From Roseomonas sp. OT10 (GTDB lineage: Bacteria > Pseudomonadota > Alphaproteobacteria > Acetobacterales > Acetobacteraceae), in the NCBI RefSeq assembly GCF_020991085.1, contig NZ_CP087719.1, forward strand, positions 2,748,001 through 2,812,000: a stretch of DNA of 64,000 nt, read 5' to 3'. Positions 42,054 through 50,941 of this stretch are shown here, piece by piece (position 1 is the stretch's first letter; each line of letters starts with the position of its first letter). Made by a program: the position numbers and the translations under genes. Under the pieces are notes generated by a model that was not told the DNA's origin, did not search any database, and was given only the letters and a program-made list of their open reading frames with translations.

Positions 42054-43637
42054 CTAGGGCGGCAGCGCGTCCACCGCCCGCCGCTGCTCCTGCATCAGCA
42101 GGAAGCGCGCATACTGCCGGTCGAAATGCGCGCGCAGCGCCGGGTCCGGCGCGACCTCCCGCCCCGGCCCGGTCATCGCCCGCGCCGCCTCGCCCAGCGA
42201 GGGGTACAGCCCAGCCGCCGTCGCCGCGGCCATGGCCGTGCCGAGCAGCACGCTGTCCTCCTCCTCCGGCAGGACCAGGGTGCAGCCGGTGGCGTCGGCG
42301 TAGAGCCGCACCAGCAGCGGGCTGCGCGCATGGCCGCCGGTCAGGTGGATGGTGCGGATGGCGTAGCCTCGCCTCTCCAGCGCCTCCAGGATGTGGCGCG
42401 TGCCCAGCGCGATGCCCACCGCCGTGGCGTAGTAGAGCCGCGCGAGGGAATCGAAGCCGCTGTCCAGCCCCAGCCCATGGATCACCCCGCGCGCCATCGG
42501 CTCGGCCAGCGGCGAGCGGTTGCCGCTGAAATCCGGCAGCACCTGCAACGGCCCGGCCAGGCCCGGCCCCTCCTCCGCCAGCAGCTCCGCGATCCGTGCG
42601 AGCACGCGCTCATGCCCGCCGGGTCCCAGCGCCCGCCCCTCAGCATGCCAGTGCAGCAGGTGCGCGAGCAGCGCGCCCGTCGCGGATTGCCCCGCCTCGT
42701 TCAGCCAGAAGCCCGGGACCATCGCATCGCGGTGCGGCCCCCAGATCCCGGGCACGCGGCGCGGCTCCGCCGAGACGGCCATGTGGCAGGTGGAGGTGCC
42801 GGCGATCATCGCCAGCCGCCGGTCGAACTCCGTGGGCGGCAGGGCGCCGAGCAGGCCGAGCCCGCCGGCATGGGCGTCGATCAGCCCCACCCCCACGGCG
42901 CAGCCGGGGGTCAGCCCCAGCTCGGCCGCCGCCCTGGCGGAGAGCGGCCCGATACGGTGGCCGACCGGCCAGGGGGCATCGGGCAGGCCGCCGCGGCGCG
43001 GCAGGTCCGCGAGCCCGATGGCCTCCAGGAAATCCGCCTGCCAGCCCGGTGCCTCGTGGCTCAGATAGGTCCACTTGCAGGTCAGGGTGCAGGCGGAGGC
43101 CGCGACCACCCCGGTGGCGCGCCAGGCGAGGTGGTCCGTCAGGTCCATCGCCAGGGCCAGCCGACCCCAGCTCTCCGGCGCGTGCCGCTTCAGCCAGAGC
43201 AGCTTGGGCAGGTGCATCTCCGGCGACATCACGCCGCCGAGGAAGTCCAGCACGCGGTGGCCGGTGGCGGTGATCTCCACCGCCTCCGTCTCCGCCCGGT
43301 GGTCGGCCCACATCACCACGTTCCACCGGTCCTCGCCGGTGGTGGAGGCGCTCACCGGCCGCCCGGCCGCGTCCACCAGCACCAGCGAGCAGGTCGCGTC
43401 GAAGGCGAGCCCCGCCACCGCCTCCGCCGCCACGCCGCTCTCGGCCAGCGCGGCGCGGGTGGCGGCGCAGACGGCGCGCCAGATCTCCCCGGAATCGTGC
43501 TCCGCGTGATCGGGGCGCGGGCGGTGGACGGCGAAGGGATGCTCCGCGCGGCCGAGGCGGCGGCCGCGCGCATCGAACACCCCCGCCCGCGCGCTGGTCG
43601 AGCCGACATCGACCGCGACGACGACGCCGTCCTGCAT
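42054..43637 (-). CDS. FGGY-family carbohydrate kinase (ribulokinase-like)
   Basis: A 527-residue sugar kinase with two actin-like domains. VVAVDVGSTSARAGVFDARG opens the first; WNVVMWADHRAETEAVEI is typical of the D-ribulose/ribitol branch; GVGLIDAHAGGLGLLGAL and IAGTSTCHMAVSAEPRRVPG are ATP/sugar motifs; IRTIHLTGGHARSPLLVRLY binds the adenosine. The DAH aspartate is probably the catalytic base. It is downstream of, and overlaps by one base with, a sugar-binding protein gene, so the two may act on the same pentose or pentitol. The exact substrate cannot be told. Confidence 0.88.
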   Translation of the reverse strand: MQDGVVVAVDVGSTSARAGVFDARGRRLGRAEHPFAVHRPRPDHAEHDSGEIWRAVCAATRAALAESGVAAEAVAGLAFDATCSLVLVDAAGRPVSASTTGEDRWNVVMWADHRAETEAVEITATGHRVLDFLGGVMSPEMHLPKLLWLKRHAPESWGRLALAMDLTDHLAWRATGVVAASACTLTCKWTYLSHEAPGWQADFLEAIGLADLPRRGGLPDAPWPVGHRIGPLSARAAAELGLTPGCAVGVGLIDAHAGGLGLLGALPPTEFDRRLAMIAGTSTCHMAVSAEPRRVPGIWGPHRDAMVPGFWLNEAGQSATGALLAHLLHWHAEGRALGPGGHERVLARIAELLAEEGPGLAGPLQVLPDFSGNRSPLAEPMARGVIHGLGLDSGFDSLARLYYATAVGIALGTRHILEALERRGYAIRTIHLTGGHARSPLLVRLYADATGCTLVLPEEEDSVLLGTAMAAATAAGLYPSLGEAARAMTGPGREVAPDPALRAHFDRQYARFLLMQEQRRAVDALPP

Positions 43638-44926
43638 CAGGCGGGCATCAGCGGCTTCACCCGCTCGATGGTCGAGGCGACCGCCTCGCGCGGGGTCTTG
43701 CGGCCGAGCACGGCGAGCTGCACCTCCTCGACGAAGACCGCCTGGGCGCGCACCGCCTCGGGGAAGGCGGGCAGCGGCACGCGGGCGTTCTTCAGCGCCT
43801 GGGCCTCGATCGCCGCCAGCGGCTGCTCCGCCCGCAGCGCCGGGTCGTCATAGGCGGAGGGGCGCACCGGCCCGTTGCCGTTGCGCGCGGCGCCGATGGT
43901 GACGGCCTTGCTGGACACCTCGCGGATGAAGCTCCAGCCCAGCTCCCGGTCGCGGGAATTGGCGGGGATGGACATGGCCCAGAACTCGGTGGGCGTCGCC
44001 ATCGCGACCTTGCCGCGCAACGCCTCGGCCATCGGGAACTCGATCGCCTTCAGCTTCCCCGGATGGCGCGACTGGTCGGGGCGGTTGAGCTGCGGGTAGC
44101 GCGAGAAGGGCAGCACGGAGAAGGCGGCGCGGCCCTGCTGCAGCCAGGTCACCTGGTCATCCGTGACGGTGGTGGCGTAGCTGCGCGGCAGCGCCCCCGC
44201 CTCGAACAGCGCGCGCAGCGCGGCGAGCGCGCGCTCCAGCGCCGCCGGGTCGGGCACCAGCCTGTAGTCCTCGCCGATGAAGTCGCCGCCGAAGGCGCGC
44301 ACGAAGGTGACGGGGAAGACGGCGAGGTCGCTCGCCAGCACCATCCCCACCACGGGGCGCCCGTCGGCGGCGCGGTAGGTGAGGCGCTTCGCCTGCTCCA
44401 CCAGTTCCTCCAGCGAGGCGGGCGGCGCGGAGATGCCGCGCTCCTCCAGCAGCGCCTCGTTGTAGAACAGCCCGGCGGTGGCGTGGCGCACGGGCACGCC
44501 GACCAGCTTGCCGTTGACGCGCATCGAGGCGGTGAGGCCCGGCGCGATCTCCGCGAAATCCTCGATGGGCGCGGATTGCAGCAGTTCGTCCAGCGGCGCG
44601 AGCAGGGTGGCGGCGGCGGGGGTCGCACGGCTGTTCACGAGGTAGCCGACGCCGACATCCGTGCGGTCCAGGCTCGCCTCGCGGAACAGCCGGTCCTGCA
44701 ACGGGTTGCTGTCCAGCGTCGTCCAGGCGGCCTCCGCATCCTGCGCCTTCCGCCAGGGGCCGAGCAGGTCGCCGGCCGGACCGGTGGTCAGGCAGTTCTG
44801 GTGGACGCGATGGCTCAGCACGTTGAGCGTTCGCGCCGCCGCGTGGCCGATGCGCGGCGCGGCCAGCATGGCGCCTGCCGCGAGCGACGTGCCCAGCAGC
44901 CCGCGCCGGGTCCAGGAACCCGTCAT
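43637..44926 (-). CDS. ABC transporter extracellular sugar-binding protein
   Basis: A 429-residue family 1 solute-binding protein. The N-terminus SWTRRGLLGTSLAAGAMLAA with APRIGHAAA is a twin-arginine signal peptide (RR in the n-region, AHAA cleavage). The mature part has the binding-protein landmarks ATAGLFYNEALLEERGI and LASDLAVFPVTFVRAFGGDF. It captures a sugar or polyol in the periplasm. No ABC permease or ATPase gene is next to it. Overlap with the FGGY kinase gene suggests co-expression. Confidence 0.88.
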   Translation of the reverse strand: MTGSWTRRGLLGTSLAAGAMLAAPRIGHAAARTLNVLSHRVHQNCLTTGPAGDLLGPWRKAQDAEAAWTTLDSNPLQDRLFREASLDRTDVGVGYLVNSRATPAAATLLAPLDELLQSAPIEDFAEIAPGLTASMRVNGKLVGVPVRHATAGLFYNEALLEERGISAPPASLEELVEQAKRLTYRAADGRPVVGMVLASDLAVFPVTFVRAFGGDFIGEDYRLVPDPAALERALAALRALFEAGALPRSYATTVTDDQVTWLQQGRAAFSVLPFSRYPQLNRPDQSRHPGKLKAIEFPMAEALRGKVAMATPTEFWAMSIPANSRDRELGWSFIREVSSKAVTIGAARNGNGPVRPSAYDDPALRAEQPLAAIEAQALKNARVPLPAFPEAVRAQAVFVEEVQLAVLGRKTPREAVASTIERVKPLMPA

Positions 44927-45052
44927 CCTACCCTCCTCCCCGATCCGCGCAGGACGATCCCGCGCGGTCCCTGCTCACCCGGTCCCGGTGCGCGAGGCCC
45001 GGGGACCGCCCTTGGACGCCGCCGGCCTTGCGCGGCCGGTCATGGACAGATC

Positions 45053-45076
45053 GTCGCGGCGACGGAGCGCCGCGAC
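45053..45076 (-). terminator. Hairpin downstream of the dioxygenase gene
   Basis: GTCGCGGCG (45053-45061) and CGCCGCGAC (45068-45076) form a perfect 9-bp stem with a 6-nt loop, 16 bp beyond the stop of the TauD-like gene on the minus strand. There is no T-run. It lies in the 166-bp gap 44927-45092. Confidence 0.4.
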
Positions 45077-45092
45077 GGGTCATGATGACAGG

Positions 45093-45980
45093 TCAGGCCG
45101 CGCGGCCAAGCGGAACCTGATCGCCCCGCGCCGGGATCGGCACCGGCCCCTCGACCGTGGTGCGGTAGGTGACGCGGCGATAGCTAGGGTAGTCGCCGAT
45201 GGCGGTGTGCAGCACGAAGGGATTGGCCCACATGGTCAACGTCCTCTCCGCCCAGCGCACGCGGCAGGTGAATTCGGGGCGGATCGCCAGCGCCATCAGA
45301 TAGTCGATGATGGGCCGGCTCTCCGCCTCCGTCATGCCCTTGAAGCGGCTGAGCACGCTGTTCACCAGCATGTAGGGCTCGCCGGTCGCGGGATGGCGGC
45401 AGACCACCGGGTGCTCCGTCTCGATCCCGTCCACCGCGTCGGCGCCGGCCTGGGTCAGCCCCTGGTGCTTCGCGTTGATGGCGAAGACGCCCTTGCCGCT
45501 GTGGATGCCGGTCAGCCCCTCCAGGAAGGACTTCATCCCCGGCGAGAGCGAGCGGTAGGCGAGCGCCAGGTTGGCGAAGCAGGTGTCGCCGCCCACCGGC
45601 GGGATCACCTCGCCCCACAGCATGGTGATGCCCGGCGGACGTTCCATCCAGGCGAGGTCCATGTGCCACTCCTCGCCGATCACCTTGCCCTTGTCGTCCG
45701 GCTCGCGGACGAAGCGCACGACATCCTCCAGCCCCGGCATGGGGGTGTGGACGGGGTTGCCGCTGAAGGGGCCGAAGGCCTCCCGCACGGCATGCAGCAA
45801 CTCGGGGCTGAGCGCCTGGTCGCGGATGGCCAGGACGTGGTGCTGGTCGAGCGCGCGCTTCAGCTCGGCGACGGTCTCCGCGCCACGGTCGCGGGCGAGG
45901 TCGACGCCGACCACCTCGGCGCCGAGCGCGCCGGTGATCGGCCGCACCTCGAAGCGGGTGAAGCGGGGGTCGCGGTACAT
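45093..45980 (-). CDS. TauD/TfdA family Fe(II)/2-oxoglutarate dioxygenase
   Basis: A 295-residue enzyme. FEVRPITGALGAEVVGVDLA opens it; GEEWHMDLAWMERPPGITML holds the HxD iron ligands; MWANPFVLHTAIGDYPSYRR supplies the distal His and the 2-oxoglutarate Arg. The family hydroxylates sulfonates, aryloxy acids or amines; the substrate here is unknown. The start at 45980 was chosen because it begins at the family's conserved N-terminal strand. A TetR gene lies just upstream in the same direction and may regulate it. Confidence 0.88.
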   Translation of the reverse strand: MYRDPRFTRFEVRPITGALGAEVVGVDLARDRGAETVAELKRALDQHHVLAIRDQALSPELLHAVREAFGPFSGNPVHTPMPGLEDVVRFVREPDDKGKVIGEEWHMDLAWMERPPGITMLWGEVIPPVGGDTCFANLALAYRSLSPGMKSFLEGLTGIHSGKGVFAINAKHQGLTQAGADAVDGIETEHPVVCRHPATGEPYMLVNSVLSRFKGMTEAESRPIIDYLMALAIRPEFTCRVRWAERTLTMWANPFVLHTAIGDYPSYRRVTYRTTVEGPVPIPARGDQVPLGRAA

Positions 45981-46079
45981 GGGCTGTCTCCTCCGGTCCC
46001 GCCGGCCCGGTCGTTGCGGGCAGGGGTTACTTACCTGAAAGTCAGTCTCCGCCCCCGCCGGCCCTGCCGTCAACGAGAA

Positions 46080-46697
46080 TCAGCCCGCCCGCGGTCCCCA
46101 GGCGGCGGCGATGATCCGACCCAACGCCGCGAACAGCGCCTCCACCTCCTCGAACCGCCCGCTGTCCTGGGTCATCGGCCCGCAGGAGAGCAGCGTGGCG
46201 CGCAGGATGCGGCTGACGTCGCCCACGGGGGTGGAAAGCCGCAGCTCACCCGCCGCCACCGCCTGCCCCACCGCATGGCGCAGGTCGCGGTCATAGGCGC
46301 GGTCCACCCGTTCCAGCGCCGCCGCCGCCGGGGCGCCCAGCACGGGCAGGTCCAGCCGCAGCCGCGCGATCGGGCTCCAGACGTTGCGGTCCTCGGGGCG
46401 CGGGTTGAAGCGGCGGTGGAAGCGGCGCAGATCCTCCACCTGCCGGGTCAGCCGGTCGGCGAAGCGCGCCTCGCCCCCGGCCCAGAGCTGCGCGATGCGC
46501 GCCTCCGCATCCGTGGCGAAGCCCTCGATCAGCTCCTCCATCAGCCGCTGCTTGCTGCCGAAATGATGGTGGATGTTGGCGCGCGTGACGCCGATGGCCG
46601 TGGCCAGGTCGCCGAAGCTGAAGCCGTCATGGCCGCGCAGGACGTACAGCTCGCCGGCCAGGGCGCGGATGCGGTCGCGGGTGGGGAGGTCGGTCAT
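46080..46697 (-). CDS. TetR family transcriptional regulator
   Basis: A 205-residue regulator. The N-terminal helix-turn-helix reads RIRALAGELYVLRGHDGFSF followed by GDLATAIGVTRANIHHHFGS and KQRLMEELI, the standard TetR pattern. The C-terminal ligand-binding half is helical and specific to the branch. It lies 99 bp upstream of the TauD-like gene and could repress it until a substrate binds. The gap (45981-46079) includes CTTACCTGAAAGTCAGTCTC, near the TetR stop, a candidate operator. Confidence 0.9.
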   Translation of the reverse strand: MTDLPTRDRIRALAGELYVLRGHDGFSFGDLATAIGVTRANIHHHFGSKQRLMEELIEGFATDAEARIAQLWAGGEARFADRLTRQVEDLRRFHRRFNPRPEDRNVWSPIARLRLDLPVLGAPAAAALERVDRAYDRDLRHAVGQAVAAGELRLSTPVGDVSRILRATLLSCGPMTQDSGRFEEVEALFAALGRIIAAAWGPRAG

Positions 46698-46704
46698 CGT
46701 CGCG

Positions 46705-46975
46705 CCCGTTCCCCGTGGGAGGCTCCGCCTCCCCCGATACCCCCTCCGCCGGGGGCACGGCCGGCCCCCGGACCCCGGCGGGAGTCCGCCATCGTCTGCC
46801 GGCGGTTCCCGCAACGGTTTCCGAGGCCATGGGCATGACGGCCGCAGTCGCCGGGGAGCATCGCTCCCCGGTGCGCCCCCGCCCCGTGAACGGGGGTCCA
46901 GGGGCTCTGCTCCTGGCGGAGTGGGGGTATCGGGGGAGCGGCAGCGCCTCTCCCCCGGAGGCCCGTCACGCCATC
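46705..46975. repeat. Interspersed intergenic repeat, short type, copy E
   Basis: It fills the gap between the TetR gene and dihydropyrimidinase. It matches copy D (23224-23500). The hairpin at 46850-46872 pairs GCCGGGGAGC with GCTCCCCGGT around ATC, with a final G-T wobble. No coding sense was found. Confidence 0.82.
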
Positions 46976-46980
46976 CCCAT

Positions 46981-48444
46981 TCACGCCACCCCGGCCGGCG
47001 CGCCGTCGAACCCGTCCGGCAGGCGCCCCGTCGGCCGCGCCACCGCGCCGGGCCTGCGGGGCAGCCAGCGCCCGGTGCCCGGCTCGGCCGTCACCTTGCC
47101 GTCGCGCATCACCACGCCGCCGCGGGCGATGGTCGCCACGGGCCAGCCGGTGACCTCGATGCCCTCGAAGGGGGTGTAGTCGATGGCGTGCTGCATCAGC
47201 GCGTTGGTCAGCGTCACGCGCTTCTGCGGGTCCCACAGCGCCAGGTCGGCATCCGCGCCCACGGCGATGCTGCCCTTGCGGCCGTCGAGGCCGAGGATGC
47301 GCGCCGGGTTGGTCGCGCTGATCGCGACGAACTGCTCCAGGCTGATGCGCCCCTTGGACACGCCTTCCGAGAAGAAGACCGGCAGCCGCGCGGCGAGGCC
47401 CGGGATGCCGTTGGGGATCTGGTCGAAGGAGGCGCCGCGGCCGTTCTTCGCCTTGCCGCGCGTGCCGCCATAGGAGAAGCCGCAATGGTCGGAGGAGACG
47501 ACGTCCAGCACGCCGCGCCGGATCATCTCCCAGATATGGCCATGCTGCGCCGCGTCGCGCGGCGAGGGGCTGCACATGAACTTCGCGCCCTCGAAGCCGT
47601 CCTCGCCGGGGCGGTCCATGTCCTTCGCCGTCAGCGTCACGTACTGCGCGCAGGTCTCGCCGGTGACCTTCACGCCGCGCGCCTGGGCGGCGGCGATCTC
47701 CTCGGCGGCCTCGCGGCAGGAGACGTGGAAGATCTGGATCGGCTGGTCGATCAGCTCGGCCAGCGCGATGGCGCGGTGCGTCGCCTCCTGCTCCACCACC
47801 GGCGGGCGGGAGACGGCGTGGTAGGCGGGACCGGTCTTGCCCGCCTCCAGCAGCTTGCGCGTGCGCCAGAGGATGGCGTCGTAGTTCTCGCAGTGCACGT
47901 GCACCATCAGCCCGTGCTTCCGCGCGGCGGCGAGGACGCGCAGGAAGTCGCCATCCGGCAGGTGCAGCGTGTCGTAGGTGAGGAAGGCCTTCAGGCTGCC
48001 GACGCCCTCCGCGATCACCTGCGGCAGCTCCTCCTCCATCACCCGGTCGGAGGGGTCGGCGATGGTCTGGTGGAAGCTGTGGTCGATCATGCCCTGCGCG
48101 GCGCGCTCGCGGTTGGCGCGGAAGATCTCCAGGATGCCACCGCCCTTGAACTGCGGGTTGAAGCAGCAGACGGAGGTGGTGCCGCCGGCGAAGGCGGAGA
48201 CGCTGGCGGTCCGGAAGGTCTCCTCGTGGATGCTGCCGTCGGGCTGCGGCTCCTCGATGTGGCAGTGGGGGTCCACGCCGCCGGGCAGCACCAGCAGCCC
48301 GTCCGCCTCCACCACCCGCGCGCCGTCCTTCAGCCCCTCGCCCAGCGCCGCGATGCGGCCGTCCTTCACGCCCACGTCGCAGCGCGTCGTGCCGCCGGCC
48401 GTGACCACCGTGCCGCCCCGGACGACCAGATCGAACTCCGCCAT
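46981..48444 (-). CDS. Dihydropyrimidinase/hydantoinase
   Basis: A 487-residue binuclear zinc amidohydrolase that opens dihydrouracil or hydantoin rings. Landmarks: PGGVDPHCHIEEPQPDGS (HxH), SLKAFLTYDT (carboxylated Lys), LMVHVHCENYDAI, IQIFHVSCREAAEEI and VVSSDHCGFSYGG (the Asp ligand). The length matches the family. No adjacent beta-ureidopropionase or dihydropyrimidine dehydrogenase gene is in the window. The start at 48444 begins the first beta strand FDLVVRGGTVV. Confidence 0.9.
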   Translation of the reverse strand: MAEFDLVVRGGTVVTAGGTTRCDVGVKDGRIAALGEGLKDGARVVEADGLLVLPGGVDPHCHIEEPQPDGSIHEETFRTASVSAFAGGTTSVCCFNPQFKGGGILEIFRANRERAAQGMIDHSFHQTIADPSDRVMEEELPQVIAEGVGSLKAFLTYDTLHLPDGDFLRVLAAARKHGLMVHVHCENYDAILWRTRKLLEAGKTGPAYHAVSRPPVVEQEATHRAIALAELIDQPIQIFHVSCREAAEEIAAAQARGVKVTGETCAQYVTLTAKDMDRPGEDGFEGAKFMCSPSPRDAAQHGHIWEMIRRGVLDVVSSDHCGFSYGGTRGKAKNGRGASFDQIPNGIPGLAARLPVFFSEGVSKGRISLEQFVAISATNPARILGLDGRKGSIAVGADADLALWDPQKRVTLTNALMQHAIDYTPFEGIEVTGWPVATIARGGVVMRDGKVTAEPGTGRWLPRRPGAVARPTGRLPDGFDGAPAGVA

Positions 48445-48566
48445 GCTTCCCTCATCCCAGGCTGCGCCGTGGGTGGCATAGACCCGGCCGGGATGGAGGG
48501 CGAGAGGGGCGACAGGGTCCCGCCGCCCGGGCAGGATGGGCGGCAGCGGGGACGGAAGGTCGCGGG

Positions 48567-49235
48567 ATGGCGTGGCAGCTGCACTGGCTGGAGGCGGAGG
48601 GCAGCCTCGCCCCCTGGCGCGACCGGATCGGGGCGGAGATCGACGCGGCGCGGACGGCGGTGGCGCGCCTCCTGCCGCCGCCCCGTCTCGACATCCTGGT
48701 GCAGCGCCTGCCGGGCGCGGGCATTCCGGAGCTCGGCATGGTCGGGCATGCCTACCGCAAGGCGCTCTTCGCCCTGACGCTGGACCCGGACAACCCGAAC
48801 TTCGCCGCCAGCCTGTCGGGCGACGCGCTCCGCCGGATGGTCGTGCACGAGGCGCATCACTGCCTGCGCATGGGCGCGGTCGGCTACAGCCGGAACCTGG
48901 GCGACGCGCTGGTCAGCGAGGGGCTGGCCGGCCAGTTCGTCCGCCGCCTGCTCGGCACCCCGCCCGAGCCCTGGGAGGCGGCGGCGACGGAGGCGGAGCT
49001 GCACGCGCACCGGCCGGACGCGGCCACGCTCGCGGCGCCGCGCTACGATCACGACGCCTGGTTCTTCGGCGCCCGTGGCCTGTATCCGCGCTGGATCGGC
49101 TACACGCTGGGCTACCGCATCGTGGCGGACTGGCTAGCGGTGGAGCCGGAGCCGGACGGGGCGCTCTGGGCCGGTGTGGCGACGGAGGCGGTGCTGGCCG
49201 CGGCACGGGGCGGCGTGCTGGCACGGGAGGGCTGA
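48567..49235 (+). CDS. DUF2268-type predicted zinc protease
   Basis: A 222-residue protein with VVHEAHHCLRMGAVG: H94-E-A-H-H98 is an HExxH zinc motif, and the downstream ALVSEGLAGQFVRRLLG provides the conserved E of the third ligand position. That is the DUF2268 arrangement (named for the Bacillus protein family). A function has not been shown for most members. It is likely co-transcribed with the TfoX-like gene 5 bp downstream. No signal peptide is evident. Confidence 0.82.
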   Translation: MAWQLHWLEAEGSLAPWRDRIGAEIDAARTAVARLLPPPRLDILVQRLPGAGIPELGMVGHAYRKALFALTLDPDNPNFAASLSGDALRRMVVHEAHHCLRMGAVGYSRNLGDALVSEGLAGQFVRRLLGTPPEPWEAAATEAELHAHRPDAATLAAPRYDHDAWFFGARGLYPRWIGYTLGYRIVADWLAVEPEPDGALWAGVATEAVLAAARGGVLAREG

Positions 49236-49240
49236 CCGCC

Positions 49241-49666
49241 GTGGCCCGCCCGCCGAAGCCCTCCCCGCACGACCGCGCGCTGTTCGAGCAGGCGATGGCA
49301 TTGGTCCGGCCGCAGGAGCCGGCGCTGCGGACGGGGGCCATGTTCGGGTGCCCGGCCGCCTTCCTGGGACGGCGGCTGGCCTTCTGCGTCTATCGCGACC
49401 GCATCGGCGCGAAGCTGCCGCCGGAGGAGGCGAGGCGGCTGCGCGCGACCGGGCTGGCCGAGGCATTCACCCCCTACGGCCGGACCGGCATGCGGGGTTG
49501 GGTATCGCTGTCGGGGCAGGAGGCCGGGCTGGCGGCGATCCTCGCCCTGGCCGTGGGGGAGGCCGGGGCGCGGCGTCAGGAGCACCGCGCGAAGCGCGTG
49601 GCACGGAAGGCCTCGGCGGCCGCCGGCCCCGGGAGCGGGCCGGGGCGTGGCGACCCGGACGCTTGA
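49241..49666 (+). CDS. TfoX/Sxy N-terminal domain protein
   Basis: A 141-residue protein starting with GTG at 49241. It contains RTGAMFGCPAAFLGRRLAFC followed by VYRDRIGAKLPPEEARRLR and AFTPYGRTGMRGWVSL, the pattern of TfoX N-terminal domain proteins. In gammaproteobacteria TfoX regulates competence, but stand-alone N-terminal-domain proteins in alphaproteobacteria have unknown roles. The C-terminal tail (RRQEHRAKRVARKAS) is basic. It is 5 bp after the DUF2268 gene. Confidence 0.85.
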   Translation: MARPPKPSPHDRALFEQAMALVRPQEPALRTGAMFGCPAAFLGRRLAFCVYRDRIGAKLPPEEARRLRATGLAEAFTPYGRTGMRGWVSLSGQEAGLAAILALAVGEAGARRQEHRAKRVARKASAAAGPGSGPGRGDPDA

Positions 49667-49675
49667 TCCGCCCCG

Positions 49676-50862
49676 TCACACCCCCGCATAGGCCGCACGC
49701 GGCCGGATCAGCCGCCCGTCCGCGCGCTGTTCCAGCGCATGCGCGATCCAGCCCACGGTGCGGCCGGTGGCGAAGACCGCCAGCCCGGCGCCGGGCGGCA
49801 GGGCGAGGCGCTGCTCCAGCATGGCCAGCGCCACGTCGATGGTGGGCCGCAGCCCGGTCAGGGCGGCGGCGGCGGCGATCATCTCCGCCCAGATGCCCTC
49901 CGGCGGCAGCACGGCGAAGAGTGCCCCGGCGCGCGGGTCTCCCTGGGGGTAGAGGCGATGGCCGAAGCCGGGCAGCGCCTCGCCCCGCGCCAGGCGGGCG
50001 CTGAAGGCGCGCAGCGGGTCGTGGCGCACCTCCTCGCTCTCCGCCAGGGCGCGCACCAGCGGCGTCAGCCCGCCGTGGCGTGGCCCGGAGAGGGCGGCGA
50101 GCCCGGCCAGCACGCAGGCGGCCAGCGAGGCCCCGGTCGAGGCCACCACCCGCGCCGCATAGGCGGAGGCGTTCAGCTCGTGATCGGCGCACAGCACCAG
50201 GGCGCGGCGCAGCAGGTCGGCCCCGGCCTCCCCCACCCCCCAGGCGGCGGCCAGGCCGGCATGGAGGGGGCGCGCATGCGCGGGGCCGGTTGATGCCGCC
50301 CCGCCCGAGACCGAGCCGGCCACCAGCGCCAGCAGCCGCGCCGCCCCGGCGGCGATCCGCTCCGGCTGCCCGGCCCAGTCGGGGCGCGCGGCCTCCCGCG
50401 CCACGGCGCGCAGGCCCGTCTCGAAGGGGCTGCCGGCCGACGTTACGGGCGGGAGGTCCCAGGGGCCGGGCGGCAGCGGCAGGTCCCAGAGCAGGGCGGC
50501 CGCCTCCTCCAGCGTGGCCCCTTCCGACAGGCGCACGGCATCCTGCCCGCGGTAGAAGAAGCGCCCGCCCTCGATGCGGGTGAGGGCGGAGCGCAGGATC
50601 GGCTCGCCCCAGTCGGTGGTGGAGGCGGCGACCTCGCGCCGGGCGCGGCTGCGGTGCCGGCGCTCCGCCAGGGCCGCGACCTCGTGCGGGTCGTAGAGGC
50701 TGCGGCGCGGGTCGCCGGGATCGGGCCGCGCATGGAGCAGCCCGCGGCTGACATAGCTCTGACATAGCTGTAGAGGCTTTGGCGCGAGACGCCGAGGCGA
50801 GCCGTCACCGCCTCGGCCGTCAGCAGCCCGTCGGGGCGAGGCGGCATGGGGCGGGACGGCAT
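49676..50862 (-). pseudogene. Citrate-synthase family protein with N-terminal HTH, frameshifted
   Basis: The N-terminal 34 or so codons (from ATG 50862 or 50847) encode GLLTAEAVTARLGVSRQSLY followed by SYV, a MerR-like helix-turn-helix. The reading frame then breaks at 50748-50769, where an 11-bp unit is duplicated, and continues in another frame with SRGLLHARPDPGDPRRSLYD and a full citrate-synthase domain: ADHELNASAYAARVVASTGA (His) and LPGFGHRLYPQGDPRAGA (His). Deleting one 11-bp copy restores one frame reading SLYSYVSRGLL. No start codon in frame lies soon after the break. It would be an enzyme-like regulator if intact. Phase variation or an assembly error are alternatives. Confidence 0.8.
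50748..50769. repeat. 11-bp tandem duplication breaking the citrate-synthase-like gene
   Basis: Two exact copies of CTGACATAGCT lie side by side (50748-50758 and 50759-50769). Their 22 bp total adds 11 bp, which is not a multiple of three, and shifts the frame within codons for YSYV. Confidence 0.9.
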
Positions 50863-50863
50863 G

Positions 50864-50880
50864 TTGATCGTCTCGATCAA
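50864..50880. promoter_or_regulatory. Perfect palindrome between divergent genes
   Basis: TTGATCG (50864-50870), TCT, CGATCAA (50874-50880) is a perfect 7-bp inverted repeat with a 3-bp centre. It sits at the start of the HTH-citrate-synthase gene (-) and just upstream of the DUF2332 gene (+). It could be the binding site for the HTH domain itself. Confidence 0.5.
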
Positions 50881-50941
50881 GATTGACCGGCCACCTTCCC
50901 CGCCCTCCCCTCGCCCGGTCAAGCCGGAACGGAGGAGCCCC

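Noticed and set aside
49467-50765. Frame that begins MSELCQPRAAP as the true start of the citrate-synthase gene
   Set aside because: It is in a different frame from the conserved citrate-synthase residues and is low in family likeness.
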